This document shows positions 34,600 through 44,153 of a DNA stretch of 64,000 bases, in pieces (within the stretch, counting starts at the first letter, position 1; each line of letters begins with the position of its first letter). Origin of the DNA: Bacteroidales bacterium (GTDB lineage: Bacteria; Bacteroidota; Bacteroidia; Bacteroidales; P3); assembly GCA_017480225.1 (NCBI GenBank), contig JAFVBB010000004.1:62001-126000 (forward strand), written 5' to 3'. A model generated the notes under the pieces. That model saw only the letters and a program-made list of their open reading frames with translations. It was not told the DNA's origin and did not search any database. The position numbers and the translations under genes were made by a program.

Positions 34600-35288
34600 A
34601 CCTGGCGCTTGACATTGGCAACTCGTTTGTCAAATGGGCTTTCTTCGAGGGGCGCGCGCTGGAGAGTCACGGACGCCTGGAGCGAGGCGAGGCCGCCGGC
34701 TGGCTGCGCGACAACCGCGGGCGCGCCTCACGGCTGCTGGCAGCCGCCAGCGGCGACGCGTCGGGGCTGGGCGTCGAGCTGCTCGGCCCGGCCACACCGC
34801 TGCCCATCGGCGTGGACTACAGCACACCGGCGACGCTGGGAGCCGACCGTGTGGCGGCCGGATGCGGCGCCGCGGCGCTGCATCCGGGCGACGACTGCCT
34901 GGTGATTGACGCCGGCACGTGCATCACGGTCGACTACGTGGGCGGCGGCGTTTTCATGGGCGGGGCCATCATGCCAGGGCTGGACATGAGCCTGCTGGCC
35001 TTGCACACAGGCACGGCACGGCTGCCGCTGCTTTCGCCCGACGGGCGCGGGAAGTCACCGCTGCTTGGCCGCAGCACCGAGGAGTGCATCGTGGCCGGAA
35101 CGCTGGGAGCCACCATGCTGGCCCTGGCGGGCTTCATTGCCGCCTACCGCAGCCGCCGGCCCGGGCTGCGAGTGCTGCTCACCGGCGGCGACGCGCACCT
35201 GCTCGTCGATGCCGGGGCCACGGCCTGGGAGCAGCAGCCACTGCTCACCCTGATTGGACTGAACGAAATAATACTGCACAATGAATAA
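34596..35288 (+). CDS. coaX: Type III pantothenate kinase
   Basis: 230 residues of the ASKHA fold: LALDIGNSFVKW with the phosphate-binding Asp6, GADRVAAGCGAA, DCLVIDAGTCITVDYVGG (catalytic and ATP-binding Asp near 104) and GGAIMPGLDMSLLALHTGTA. It phosphorylates pantothenate, the first step to coenzyme A. The GTG start overlaps the pth stop, and its 3' end overlaps the next gene by 8 bp. Confidence 0.93.
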   Translation: MNLALDIGNSFVKWAFFEGRALESHGRLERGEAAGWLRDNRGRASRLLAAASGDASGLGVELLGPATPLPIGVDYSTPATLGADRVAAGCGAAALHPGDDCLVIDAGTCITVDYVGGGVFMGGAIMPGLDMSLLALHTGTARLPLLSPDGRGKSPLLGRSTEECIVAGTLGATMLALAGFIAAYRSRRPGLRVLLTGGDAHLLVDAGATAWEQQPLLTLIGLNEIILHNE

Positions 35289-36642
35289 ACCACACACATC
35301 GCTGTTTGCGCGCCTGGCGGCAGCCTGCGCGGCGCTGGCGGCGCTGGCCATGCCGGCCGCGATGGGCCAGAACGCGATGAACACACCGTTCTCGCAGTTT
35401 GGAATAGGCAGCAGCGAGCAGCCGTTCAACATGCCGATGGTGTCGCGCATGGGCGGCGTGGCCTACACGACCTCGACCAGCAACAGCGTGAACCCCTTCA
35501 ACCCGGCCTCCTACGGCGCGGTGGAGAGCGAGAGCTTCGTGTTCGACATGGGCGTGTCGCTGCAGGGCAGCCTGCTGCGCAACAACGAGGAGAGCCTCTT
35601 CGACGCCGACGGCACGCTGGGCTACCTGCTGGTGGCCATGCCGCTCACGGGCTGGTGGAAGCTGGCCGGAGGCCTCATGCCATACACCACGGTCGACTAC
35701 GAGTCGGTGCACACCGGCACCGACCCGACCTATCCCGGCACGGTGCGCACCGTCTACGACGGCACGGGCGGCGTGAACCAGGCATTCGTGGGCATGGCGT
35801 TCAACGTGCTGCGCGGCACGGAGCACAGGCCCGACGTGCAGGTGGGGTTCAACGTCAACTGGCTCACCGGGCGCATAGACCGCGCCATATCCTATGCCTT
35901 CAACGGCAACGACAGCACCTACTACCTCAACAAGCGTCGCTACAAGCAGACCACGGTCAGCAACCTGATGCCCGATTTCGGCCTGCAGGCACGCCAGCAG
36001 CTGGGTGGCGGCTATTCACTGGGGCTGGGCGTGGTTTACAAGCCCGGCCTGGACAGCCACGTGAAGGACATGGCCATAGTCTACACCTATCATCCGAGCG
36101 ACGAGAGCCTGGTGGACACCATTTTCCCCGCACGCGGGGGCGACTCCGAGTTTGAGAGCAGCATTGAGCGCGCCTCGACGCTGGGCGCCGGTCTGAGCCT
36201 GACGCGCGAGAAGCAGTGGACGCTGGCCTTCGACGCCACATTCGCCCAGTGGCAAGGAATGAAATACACCGAGGGGCGCGAGCCGTCGATATTCGGCAGC
36301 AGCTCGCTGCGCTACGGAGCATACAGCAACTACGCCCTGGGCTTTGAGCGCAAGGGCGACATGGACGGAGACTCCTACTGGCGGCGCATCACCTGGAGCC
36401 TCGGCACCCACTACACGCGCGGCGCGCTGCGGCTCGAGATCGACGGCGCAGGCCAGCGCATTGACGAGTGGGGGCTGGGATGCGGAGTGTCGCTGCCCAT
36501 GCGCAAGGGGCGCTCGCTGCTCACGGTGAGCGCATCGTACAGCAGCCTGGGCAAGGCGTCGCTGCTGCGTCGCGACGTATTCACGCTGGGCATTGCCGTG
36601 AGCAGTTGCGAGCGATGGTTCGTGAAAAAGAAGTACAACTAA
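35281..36642 (+). CDS. Outer-membrane beta-barrel protein, unknown role
   Basis: 453 residues: signal peptide (to about residue 29, ending AAMGQ), then NTPFSQFGIG and repeated amphipathic strands ending in aromatic residues (YSLGLGVVYKPG, WTLAFDATFAQWQGMKY, RRITWSLGTHYTRG), as in FadL/PorV-like barrels. The sequence SRMGGVAYTTSTSNSVNPFNPASY resembles the N-terminal plug region of such proteins. No specific transport role can be given. It is embedded in the pth-lptC-lpxD operon, which favours an envelope function. Confidence 0.75.
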   Translation: MNKPHTSLFARLAAACAALAALAMPAAMGQNAMNTPFSQFGIGSSEQPFNMPMVSRMGGVAYTTSTSNSVNPFNPASYGAVESESFVFDMGVSLQGSLLRNNEESLFDADGTLGYLLVAMPLTGWWKLAGGLMPYTTVDYESVHTGTDPTYPGTVRTVYDGTGGVNQAFVGMAFNVLRGTEHRPDVQVGFNVNWLTGRIDRAISYAFNGNDSTYYLNKRRYKQTTVSNLMPDFGLQARQQLGGGYSLGLGVVYKPGLDSHVKDMAIVYTYHPSDESLVDTIFPARGGDSEFESSIERASTLGAGLSLTREKQWTLAFDATFAQWQGMKYTEGREPSIFGSSSLRYGAYSNYALGFERKGDMDGDSYWRRITWSLGTHYTRGALRLEIDGAGQRIDEWGLGCGVSLPMRKGRSLLTVSASYSSLGKASLLRRDVFTLGIAVSSCERWFVKKKYN

Positions 36643-36702
36643 GCCCCCATGGCAGCGGCAAACAGCAATAAAACCGCAGCGGGAGGTACTAAACAAACGA
36701 AT

Positions 36703-38076
36703 ATGAACAAACAAACGATAGGACTGATGAAGACCGCAAGAACTCTGGCAATGGGCATCGCGATGGCAGCTGTCGCCCTGCCTGCCACGGCACAACAGAT
36801 CAAAGGCTGCAGCGACGAGTTGCAGGAAGAAATGCGTGAGCCTGTGGCTCTCTACCAAACATACTGGAAGCAGTACAACGACTCGAAAGACGTGCGCTAC
36901 CTGGACGAGACCTACCCCTACTGGAAAACGGTGGTGGAGAAGTGCCCGCAGAACAGCAAGAACCTCTACACACGCGGCGTCACCATTCTGAAACACCGCT
37001 ATGCGCAGGCCAAGACCGACGAGGAGCGCAAAGCCGTGCTCGACGAGCTGATGGCACTCTACGACAGGCGCATCGAAAGCTACGGCGAAGCGGCCAAGGT
37101 GACGGCCATGAAGGCCATGGACGTGGAGTCGCTGCTGGGCAACGACGGCCTGCAGACCTACTACCAGCTCTATTCTGACGCCGTCAAGGCCGAGGGCGGG
37201 CTGGAGGCAGCCTATCTGGTGAAGTACATGGAGTCGACAATCAACTATGTGCGCGCAGGCTACGCCGAGCCCACCCTGGTGGTCGACAACTACGACGTGG
37301 CCAGCGACCTGCTCGAGGCCGAGCTTCAGAACAACGCCGCCGACAGCGTGAAAGCGGCCACCATCAGGGGCTACATAGCCGGTGTGGAGGCAGCGTTTGC
37401 CCCCTACGCCAGTTGCGAGCAGCTGGTCGAGATTTACGGCAAGAAGTTTGAGGCCGACCCGGAGAATGTGGAGCTGCTGAAGAAGATCACCGCCATCATG
37501 ACGCGCAAGCGTTGCACCGACCAGGACCTCTTCTTCCGCGCCACCGAGAACCTCTACCGCCTGGAGCCCACACCGGCCACCGCCATGCGCATGGCCCAGA
37601 TGTGCAACTCCGACAAAAAGAAAGAGTACAGCCGCGCCATCGGCTACCTCAAGGACGCCATCGACGGCATCAGCGACAAGGACAAGTACAACGCCTACAT
37701 GCAGATGGGCATTGCCTACTACAACCTCAAGCAGTACAGCTCCGCCCGTACGGCGTTCCAGAACGCGGCCTCGGCTGACGCAACCAAGGGCGAGCCTTAC
37801 CGCATGATTGCAATGCTCTACGGTGCAAGCGCATCGAGCGCCACAGAGGACAACGTCAACGGACGCAGCGTCTACTGGGCAGCCGTCGACGCACTTCAGC
37901 AGTCGAAACGTGTCGACCCCTCGCCCGAGAACATCGAGGCCTGCGACCGCGCCATCAGCACCTACTCCGCCCACTATCCCAAGCAGGCCGACGCGTTCAT
38001 GGCCGGTCTTGAGAACGGCAAGACCTTCCGCGTGCCGGGCTGGATCGGTGTGGTGACCACCGTCAGGACACGTTAA
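36703..38076 (+). CDS. Exported tetratricopeptide-type helical repeat protein
   Basis: 457 residues: signal peptide (LAMGIAMAAVALPATAQQ) and then helix pairs throughout with TPR-like spacing (YPYWKTVVEKCPQNSKNLYTRG, DKDKYNAYMQMGIAYYNLKQYSSARTAFQNA). The start at ATG 36703, after GGGAGG, is preferred to one 54 bp upstream because it places the signal peptide correctly. It probably acts as a periplasmic scaffold between the beta-barrel and LptC genes; partner unknown. Confidence 0.8.
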   Translation: MNKQTIGLMKTARTLAMGIAMAAVALPATAQQIKGCSDELQEEMREPVALYQTYWKQYNDSKDVRYLDETYPYWKTVVEKCPQNSKNLYTRGVTILKHRYAQAKTDEERKAVLDELMALYDRRIESYGEAAKVTAMKAMDVESLLGNDGLQTYYQLYSDAVKAEGGLEAAYLVKYMESTINYVRAGYAEPTLVVDNYDVASDLLEAELQNNAADSVKAATIRGYIAGVEAAFAPYASCEQLVEIYGKKFEADPENVELLKKITAIMTRKRCTDQDLFFRATENLYRLEPTPATAMRMAQMCNSDKKKEYSRAIGYLKDAIDGISDKDKYNAYMQMGIAYYNLKQYSSARTAFQNAASADATKGEPYRMIAMLYGASASSATEDNVNGRSVYWAAVDALQQSKRVDPSPENIEACDRAISTYSAHYPKQADAFMAGLENGKTFRVPGWIGVVTTVRTR

Positions 38077-38088
38077 TGGCATAGCCAC

Positions 38089-38667
38089 TTGGCGACTTGC
38101 CACACAAGCACAACCACCCGCAGGCTGGCGTCCGCACAGGGCGTGAGCCTGTGGGTGTTTTGCGCCCTGACGGCAGCCGGGTGCTCCGGCAAGATGAGCG
38201 ACATAGAGCGTTTCGCCCCGCAAAACCCACCGCAGCAGGAGATAAAGGAGGCTCACATCAGGCGCACAGAGTATGGCAGGCTGCAGGTGCAGATTGATGC
38301 GCCGCTGATTGTGAGGCGCGACGACCCCTCGCCGCGCACAATCTACCCACACGGCGTGGACCTGCGCTTCTTCAATGAGGACGGCAGCGTTGGAACCGAC
38401 CTGCACGCAGGCAAGGCCGTGTCATTCGACGACCGCAATGTGCTGCAGGGCAGCGACAGTGTGGTGGTGGTAGACTACTGCAACGGCGACACGGTGTACC
38501 TGCAGGACATTGTGTGGAGGCAGGATGATGACATCATTTTCTCCAACCACCCGGTGCGCTCCGTGGGAGCGGGCAGGGTTACCTACGGCGACGGCTTCAC
38601 GAGCGACGAGCGCATGACCAACCTGCGCATACTGCACCAGCGGGGCACAATAGAGATTGACGAATAG
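38089..38667 (+). CDS. lptC: LPS export periplasmic protein LptC (lipoprotein type)
   Basis: 192 residues with lipobox LTAAGC (Cys32) and the LptC beta-jellyroll pattern: RTEYGRLQVQIDAPLIVR, YPHGVDLRFFNEDGSVGTDLHAGKAV, VLQGSDSVVVVD, WRQDDDIIFSNHPVR. It forms part of the bridge carrying LPS from the inner membrane to LptA. No in-frame ATG exists after the upstream stop; the TTG at 38089 gives a basic region before the signal core, with a GTG at 38143 as a shorter alternative. lpxD follows after 23 bp. Confidence 0.8.
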   Translation: MATCHTSTTTRRLASAQGVSLWVFCALTAAGCSGKMSDIERFAPQNPPQQEIKEAHIRRTEYGRLQVQIDAPLIVRRDDPSPRTIYPHGVDLRFFNEDGSVGTDLHAGKAVSFDDRNVLQGSDSVVVVDYCNGDTVYLQDIVWRQDDDIIFSNHPVRSVGAGRVTYGDGFTSDERMTNLRILHQRGTIEIDE

Positions 38668-38690
38668 CCAACAAAAAACCATAACAAACA

Positions 38691-39707
38691 ATGCAATTCA
38701 CCGCCAATGAGTTGGCACGCATGGTAAAGGGCACCGTCGAAGGCGACGGCTCGACGCGGGTGTGGAAACCATGCAAGATAGAAGAAGGCTGCGAGGGCGG
38801 CATCACCTTCCTTGGCAACCCCAAATACACACACTACATTTACGAGCAGCAGGCGTCGATAGTGATTGTCCGCCGCGATTTCGTGGCCGAGAAGCCCGTG
38901 CCGTCAACGCTGATAAGGGTCGACAACCCCTATCTTGCAGTGGCGACGCTGCTCCATGCCTTCAACGAGCGCAGCAAACCGCCCCGCGGCAGGTCGTGGC
39001 GCAGCCACGTGGGTCGCGGCACTAAGGTTGGCAAGGGCATATATATGGGTCAGTTTGCCGTGGTGGGGCGGCACTGCCGCATAGGCAAGAATGTCAAAAT
39101 ATACCCCAACGTCACTGTTGGAGACAATGTCACCATAGGCGACGGCACGGTGCTATACGCAGGGGTGAAGGTGTACGAGGGCGTGGAGATAGGCAAAAAC
39201 TGCATAATCCACGCCGGGGCAGTGATTGGCAGCGACGGCTTCGGGTTTGCCCCGGCCGAGGACGGCACATGGAACAAGATAGACCAGATTGGAAACGTAA
39301 TCATCGACGACTGCGTTGAGATTGGAGCCAACACCTGCATTGACCGCGCATCCATCGGCAGCACCCATCTGCACAAAGGAGTAAAGATAGACAACCTGTG
39401 CCAAGTGGCGCACAACGTCGAGATTGGCAGCAACACCGCCATGGCCTCGCAAGTGGGCATAGCCGGAAGCTGCCACGTGGGCAGCCAGTGCGTAATTGCC
39501 GGGCAGGCAGGACTGGTGGGGCACATCAATGTTGGCGACGGGGTGACCATAGGCGCGCAGAGCGGCGTGACCCATTCAGTGCCGTCAGGCAGTTCGGTGT
39601 TCGGCTCACCCGCCCTCGACGCTCCGAAAAGGCGCAAGGTGGAGGTGCTGCTGCGCAACATAGACAGCCTGTTTGAACGCGTGAAGAACCTCGAGAAGAG
39701 GCAATGA
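38691..39707 (+). CDS. lpxD: UDP-3-O-acylglucosamine N-acyltransferase
   Basis: 338 residues: N-terminal uridine-binding domain (ITFLGNPKYTHYIYEQQASIVIV), then left-handed beta-helix hexapeptide repeats (IGKNVKIYPNVTVGDNVTIG and many more), GSDGFGFAPAEDGTWNKI, and QVAHNVEIG near residue 240 with the catalytic His. A C-terminal helix (EVLLRNIDSLFERVKNLE) completes LpxD. It adds the N-linked 3-hydroxyacyl chain in lipid A synthesis. Its stop overlaps the next start (ATGA). Confidence 0.93.
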   Translation: MQFTANELARMVKGTVEGDGSTRVWKPCKIEEGCEGGITFLGNPKYTHYIYEQQASIVIVRRDFVAEKPVPSTLIRVDNPYLAVATLLHAFNERSKPPRGRSWRSHVGRGTKVGKGIYMGQFAVVGRHCRIGKNVKIYPNVTVGDNVTIGDGTVLYAGVKVYEGVEIGKNCIIHAGAVIGSDGFGFAPAEDGTWNKIDQIGNVIIDDCVEIGANTCIDRASIGSTHLHKGVKIDNLCQVAHNVEIGSNTAMASQVGIAGSCHVGSQCVIAGQAGLVGHINVGDGVTIGAQSGVTHSVPSGSSVFGSPALDAPKRRKVEVLLRNIDSLFERVKNLEKRQ

Positions 39708-41110
39708 AGCCAGGGCGCATACTGCTGTTCATTGCAGCCGTCATGGCCGCGCTGGCCGCGCTTGGCGCTGTAATTCCCGACGAGGGCTTCGAAGTGGCCG
39801 GCCATTATGTGGGCTTCACCTCGCTGCACCGGCTGGCACAGCCCGACGAGCCGGAGCCCGTGGCTATCGAAGCCGAGGCCGAACCGCCAGAGATGCTGGC
39901 ACTGCTCGACTCGGTGAACTATTACAGCTCAGTCATTCACAGCGGCGACTTGCGCTTTTGGCTGCCCGACGAGCACTACTTCGACCCCTTTTGGAGGCAG
40001 GCGCGGGCAGCAAAGCGCGAAGGACGCGTGCTGAGGGTGCTGCACTACGGCGACTCACAGATTGAGATGGACCACATCACCTCGCGGCTGCGTGCATACA
40101 TGCAGTCGCGCTTCGGCGGCGGCGGGCCGGGGATGATACCTTTCCGCCCCATAACACCGTCGCCCACCGTGCGCGGCGGCGCCAGCGGCGAACTGCTTCA
40201 CCTGGCCTCTTTCGGCGACAGCACCGTGGTGAAGTCACGCGGCGACTACGGTCCCATGATGCAGTGCTTCCGCATGGCCGACGGCAGCGCCACCGCCACA
40301 GTGCGCGCGGCGCAGGGCAAGCAGGTCGACAACAGGGCGAAGGCCTTCTCGCGGGTGACCCTGCTTTTCAACAACCGGGGCCAACGGCTGGCCGCCAGCC
40401 TCACCGACCGCCAGCACCGGGGCAAACCCATCGACTCGCTGTGCACCGCTTCCGGCATAGGCTCTGTTGCATGGCGGCTCGACTCAGCCTCCAACTCCCT
40501 GCAGCTCTCGGTGCGCGGCCAGGCCGACCTCTACGCCCTGCTGGTCGACGACGGCCCGGGTGTGGCGGTTGACAACATACCCATGCGAGGCTGCTCCGGC
40601 CAACAGTTCACGCTGGTGCCCGAGGGCAAGCTTGCGGCGGCCTATGCGCAAATGGACGTGGGGCTTGTCATCATGCAGTTCGGCGGCAATTCGGTGCCAT
40701 ACCTCAAGACCACAAAGCAGGTGTCGACCTACTGCCAGTCGCTCGGCCGGCAGATCGACCACGTGCGCCGCTGCTGCCCCAAGGCCAGGGTGCTATTCGT
40801 GGGACCCAGCGACATGAGCACGCGCCAGCGCGGGCAGATGCAGACCTACCCCATCATACCCGAGCTCATCGACAGCCTTGCCGCCACAGCCACGGCACAC
40901 GGCGCCGCTTTCTGGAGCATCTACCACGCCATGGGCGGCGCCAACACCATGCCGCAATGGACGCGCCAGGGGCTCGCCGGGCAGGACTACATTCACTTCT
41001 CGCAGCGCGGCGCCGACCTGATGGGCGACCGCATGGCGCAAGCCCTCGACAACCTCTACGCCCTCTACCTTCTTGAACGCAGAATGAACAAACGCAACAA
41101 TGGCAATTAG
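39704..41110 (+). CDS. SGNH-fold hydrolase, first of pair
   Basis: 468 residues: one N-terminal membrane anchor or signal (ILLFIAAVMAALAALGAVI), then an SGNH domain with block I HYGDSQIEMD (Ser118), block III QFGGNSVP (near 325) and block V GQDYIHFSQRG, which supplies the Asp-His pair. Such proteins are esterases or O-acetyltransferases in the periplasm. With a second SGNH protein and an MBOAT next in line, it probably takes part in O-acylating or de-acylating a surface glycan, LPS or peptidoglycan (inference). It overlaps lpxD by 4 bp and the next gene by 11 bp. Confidence 0.82.
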   Translation: MKPGRILLFIAAVMAALAALGAVIPDEGFEVAGHYVGFTSLHRLAQPDEPEPVAIEAEAEPPEMLALLDSVNYYSSVIHSGDLRFWLPDEHYFDPFWRQARAAKREGRVLRVLHYGDSQIEMDHITSRLRAYMQSRFGGGGPGMIPFRPITPSPTVRGGASGELLHLASFGDSTVVKSRGDYGPMMQCFRMADGSATATVRAAQGKQVDNRAKAFSRVTLLFNNRGQRLAASLTDRQHRGKPIDSLCTASGIGSVAWRLDSASNSLQLSVRGQADLYALLVDDGPGVAVDNIPMRGCSGQQFTLVPEGKLAAAYAQMDVGLVIMQFGGNSVPYLKTTKQVSTYCQSLGRQIDHVRRCCPKARVLFVGPSDMSTRQRGQMQTYPIIPELIDSLAATATAHGAAFWSIYHAMGGANTMPQWTRQGLAGQDYIHFSQRGADLMGDRMAQALDNLYALYLLERRMNKRNNGN

Positions 41111-42341
41111 ACGATTACTTGCAGCCGCCACCGCGCTGCTGGCGGCAGCCATGGCGTGGGCACAACTGCCGCAGGCCGACGTGCCGCAGCTGAAGTTCAT
41201 CAACACCGGCGCCAACGTGCTTCACTACGACAGCGCGTCACCCGCCATGCGCTCGCTCTTCGACCGGTGGCAGCGCGTCGCCGCCACCGGCAGCGGCAAC
41301 ATCAGCGTGGTGCACATAGGCAGCTCGCACGTGCAGGCCGGGGTGCTGAGCAACACCATACGCACCCGCATAGCCGCCGCCTACCCCTCGCTTGTGGGGC
41401 CGCGCGGCATGGTGTTCCCCTACTCTGCGGCCGCCAAGTGCAACAACCCGCCCGACTACCGCATACACTGCCGCGAGCACATGGAGCTCACGCGCAACGT
41501 CTACAAGGACCACACCCACCCGCTGGGCGCCTGCGGCATAGCCGTGACCGCGGCCGACTCCACTGCCGAGATACAGGTGGTGCTGGCCGACGCCTCCGTT
41601 GACTACGCCACCAGTCGCATCGTGGTGCTCGGCCACTCCGACCAGCGCGTGGCACCGCTCGTCAGCATCGACGGCACGGCGGTCGAGGCCTCCTACGCCG
41701 ACCCGCGCACCGACCGCTTCGTGTTCAACCTCCACCGTGCCGTCGACTCCTTCGCCGTCATCCTGCCTTGCACCCAGGGCACAAGCTTCACCCTCACCGG
41801 CATCTACCTCGACAACCGCCGCCCGGGCTTCACCCTCTCGTCGCTCGGTGTCAACGGCGCCGCGCTGAACGACTACCTGCGCTGCCGCCACTTCGTGCGC
41901 GACCTGCGTATGCTGCGCCCCGACGTGGTGGTGTTCGGCATCGGCATCAACGACGCCGCGGCAGCCGACTTCGACACGGCGCTCTTCCGCAGCGCCTACC
42001 TGCAGCTCATCGACTCGGTGCGCGCCGCCAGCCCCGACTGCGCCTTCATCTTCATCACCAACAACGACTCCTACCGCCGCACGGGCCGCCGCAAATATGC
42101 CGTCAACACCAACGGCCGCCTCGCGCGCGAGGTCTTCTACAGCCTGGCCGACGACGTGCAGGGCGCCGTGTGGGACCAGTTCGAGGTGATGGGCGGACTG
42201 CGCTCGATGGACAAATGGCGGCTCAACGGCCTGGCGCAGACCGACCGCGTGCACTTCACCCGCGCAGGCTACCAGCTGCTTGGCAACCTCTTCAGCAACG
42301 CCCTTTTCCAGGCCGTCGACAACCACAAACCCTCCAAGTGA
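41100..42341 (+). CDS. SGNH-fold hydrolase, second of pair
   Basis: 413 residues: signal peptide (to about residue 22, AMAWAQ), block I HIGSSHVQAG (Ser in place of Asp after Gly, Ser75-Ser76), GIGINDAAAADFD (block III, near 280) and DRVHFTRAGYQLLG (catalytic Asp and His near 381-384). It resembles the preceding gene in layout but is not close in sequence, so the two likely have distinct roles. It overlaps the MBOAT start as GTGA. Confidence 0.82.
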   Translation: MAIRRLLAAATALLAAAMAWAQLPQADVPQLKFINTGANVLHYDSASPAMRSLFDRWQRVAATGSGNISVVHIGSSHVQAGVLSNTIRTRIAAAYPSLVGPRGMVFPYSAAAKCNNPPDYRIHCREHMELTRNVYKDHTHPLGACGIAVTAADSTAEIQVVLADASVDYATSRIVVLGHSDQRVAPLVSIDGTAVEASYADPRTDRFVFNLHRAVDSFAVILPCTQGTSFTLTGIYLDNRRPGFTLSSLGVNGAALNDYLRCRHFVRDLRMLRPDVVVFGIGINDAAAADFDTALFRSAYLQLIDSVRAASPDCAFIFITNNDSYRRTGRRKYAVNTNGRLAREVFYSLADDVQGAVWDQFEVMGGLRSMDKWRLNGLAQTDRVHFTRAGYQLLGNLFSNALFQAVDNHKPSK

Positions 42342-44140
42342 ACGACCTCCTGCAATACCTTGCCCGGCTGCTCTCCTTCGACAGCGACCACCCGCTGCTC
42401 TTCACCCAGATCCACTTTTGGGTCTTCTTCCTGCTGGTCTACTGCGGCTTCGCCCTCATTGTGACCCGCCGCTGGCGGCTCACCGTGCGCAACGCCTACC
42501 TCTTCGCCGTCAGCCTCTTCTTCTACTACAAGACCTCCGGCCTCTTCGTGCTGCTGCTTGTGTTCAGCACCCTGCTGGGCTTCGCGCTCGGCATCGGCAT
42601 GGACCGCCCGGTGCCGCAGCGGCGCCGCCGGGCGCTGATGGTGGCGGGCGTGACAGTCAACCTGCTCGTGCTGGCCTTCTTCAAATACGCCTACTTCTTC
42701 ACCGACCTCTTCAACGCCACCTTCCGCACCGACCACCAGCTGGCCATGCACATTGTGCTGCCGGTGGGCATATCGTTCTTCACCTTCCAGAACATTAGCT
42801 ACATCGTCGACGTCTACCGCCGCCGCATAGCCCATGTGGGCAACGCGCTCGACTTCGGTTTCTACACCTCGTTCTTCCCCCAGCTGGTGGCCGGCCCCAT
42901 ACTCCGCGCCGACCAGTTCGTGCCGCAGCTCTACAAGCCCTTCTTCCTCTCGCGCAGGCAGTTCGGCATAGCGCTGTTCTGGATCATGGGCGGCCTGGTG
43001 AAGAAGATAGTGCTCAGCGACTACCTGGCCGTCAACTTCGTGGACCGTGTGTTTGACAACCCCACGCTCTACACCCCCTTCGAGAACTTCGCGGCACTGA
43101 TGCTCTACTCGCTGCAGGTCTACGCCGACTTCTCGGGCTACACCGACATCGCCATCGGCGTGGCCATGCTCATGGGCTTCCACCTGCCGCTCAACTTCAA
43201 CTCGCCCTACAAGGCGCAGAACCCCACCGACTTCTGGCGGCGCTGGCACATCAGCCTCTCGCACTGGCTGCGCGACTACCTCTACATACCCCTCGGCGGC
43301 AACCGCTCGGCCGGGGCGCTCTCCTACGTGCTGCTGGCGCTCATACTGGCCGCCGCAGCCTTCCGCCTGCACAGCACGGCCTTCACCCTCGGCGTGCTGG
43401 CGCTCGCCGCGGCCATAGGGCTGCGCTGGCTGCTGCAGCCCTCGCACCGCCGCACCATGGGCACCAACATCAACAACATGGACACCATGCTGCTGGGCGG
43501 TCTGTGGCACGGCGCCTCGTTCAACTTCATCACCTGGGGCGGCCTCAACGGCCTGGGCATACTGGCGCACAAGTGGTGGCGCCGCCAGGGCTGGATAGCC
43601 CACCTGCTCACCCTGGCCCTGCTCCTGGCGGCCACCTCGCTGCTCCACGCCGCCACCGGCTCGCCGCTGCTCTCCATGCTGCGCTTCGCCGCCGCCGTGT
43701 GCCTGGCGGGGTACACCCTGCTCCACCTGCTGCCCCAGCGCTCAATAGTCACCGCCGCCCTGCGCACCGCCTGGTTCACCCTGCTCACCTTCGTCTTCAT
43801 CAGCTTCACGCGTCTCTTCTTCCGCAGCGGCTCCAACCTCGACCCCGCCGAGGCCAACGAGGTGGCCTGGCGCACCGCCAGCCAGATGGTGGGCCAGATA
43901 GGCAGCCACTGGGACCTCGCGCAGGTGCCGCAGATCGTGGCCCACTACCAGGCACCCTTCCTCCTCTTCGCCGCGGGCATGGCGCTGCACTGGCTGCCGG
44001 CGCGCCTCAAGCGCCGCTGCCGCCTGGCATTCGCCTCGCTGCCGCTCTGGGCCATGGCGCTGATGGCGGTGGTCCTGGTGCTGCTGCTCTACCAGTTCAT
44101 CACCGCCGACCTCCAACCCTTCATCTATTTCCAGTTCTGA
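42338..44140 (+). CDS. MBOAT family O-acyltransferase (AlgI/DltB-like)
   Basis: 600 residues with about eleven membrane helices. MBOAT signatures: VLPVGISFFTFQNISYIVDVYR, YTSFFPQLVAGPI, NPTDFWRRWHISLSHWLRDYLYIPLGGNR and LLGGLWHGASFNF with the catalytic His391. It moves acyl groups across the inner membrane to exported glycans. The GTG at 42338 is the start; the frame is open for 190 codons further upstream, but that part lies inside the SGNH gene in another frame. It completes an SGNH-SGNH-MBOAT cassette following lpxD. Confidence 0.9.
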   Translation: MNDLLQYLARLLSFDSDHPLLFTQIHFWVFFLLVYCGFALIVTRRWRLTVRNAYLFAVSLFFYYKTSGLFVLLLVFSTLLGFALGIGMDRPVPQRRRRALMVAGVTVNLLVLAFFKYAYFFTDLFNATFRTDHQLAMHIVLPVGISFFTFQNISYIVDVYRRRIAHVGNALDFGFYTSFFPQLVAGPILRADQFVPQLYKPFFLSRRQFGIALFWIMGGLVKKIVLSDYLAVNFVDRVFDNPTLYTPFENFAALMLYSLQVYADFSGYTDIAIGVAMLMGFHLPLNFNSPYKAQNPTDFWRRWHISLSHWLRDYLYIPLGGNRSAGALSYVLLALILAAAAFRLHSTAFTLGVLALAAAIGLRWLLQPSHRRTMGTNINNMDTMLLGGLWHGASFNFITWGGLNGLGILAHKWWRRQGWIAHLLTLALLLAATSLLHAATGSPLLSMLRFAAAVCLAGYTLLHLLPQRSIVTAALRTAWFTLLTFVFISFTRLFFRSGSNLDPAEANEVAWRTASQMVGQIGSHWDLAQVPQIVAHYQAPFLLFAAGMALHWLPARLKRRCRLAFASLPLWAMALMAVVLVLLLYQFITADLQPFIYFQF

Positions 44141-44153
44141 CACCGCAACCCCT

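Noticed and set aside
36016..38406. 796-codon minus-strand frame
   Set aside because: It lies antisense to the barrel, TPR and lptC genes, all of which have signal sequences and operon spacing; its length reflects codon bias on the other strand.
41768..42337. 190-codon N-terminal extension of the MBOAT protein
   Set aside because: This part overlaps the second SGNH gene in a different frame and is Arg/Pro-rich; the GTG at 42338 overlapping the SGNH stop is the natural start.
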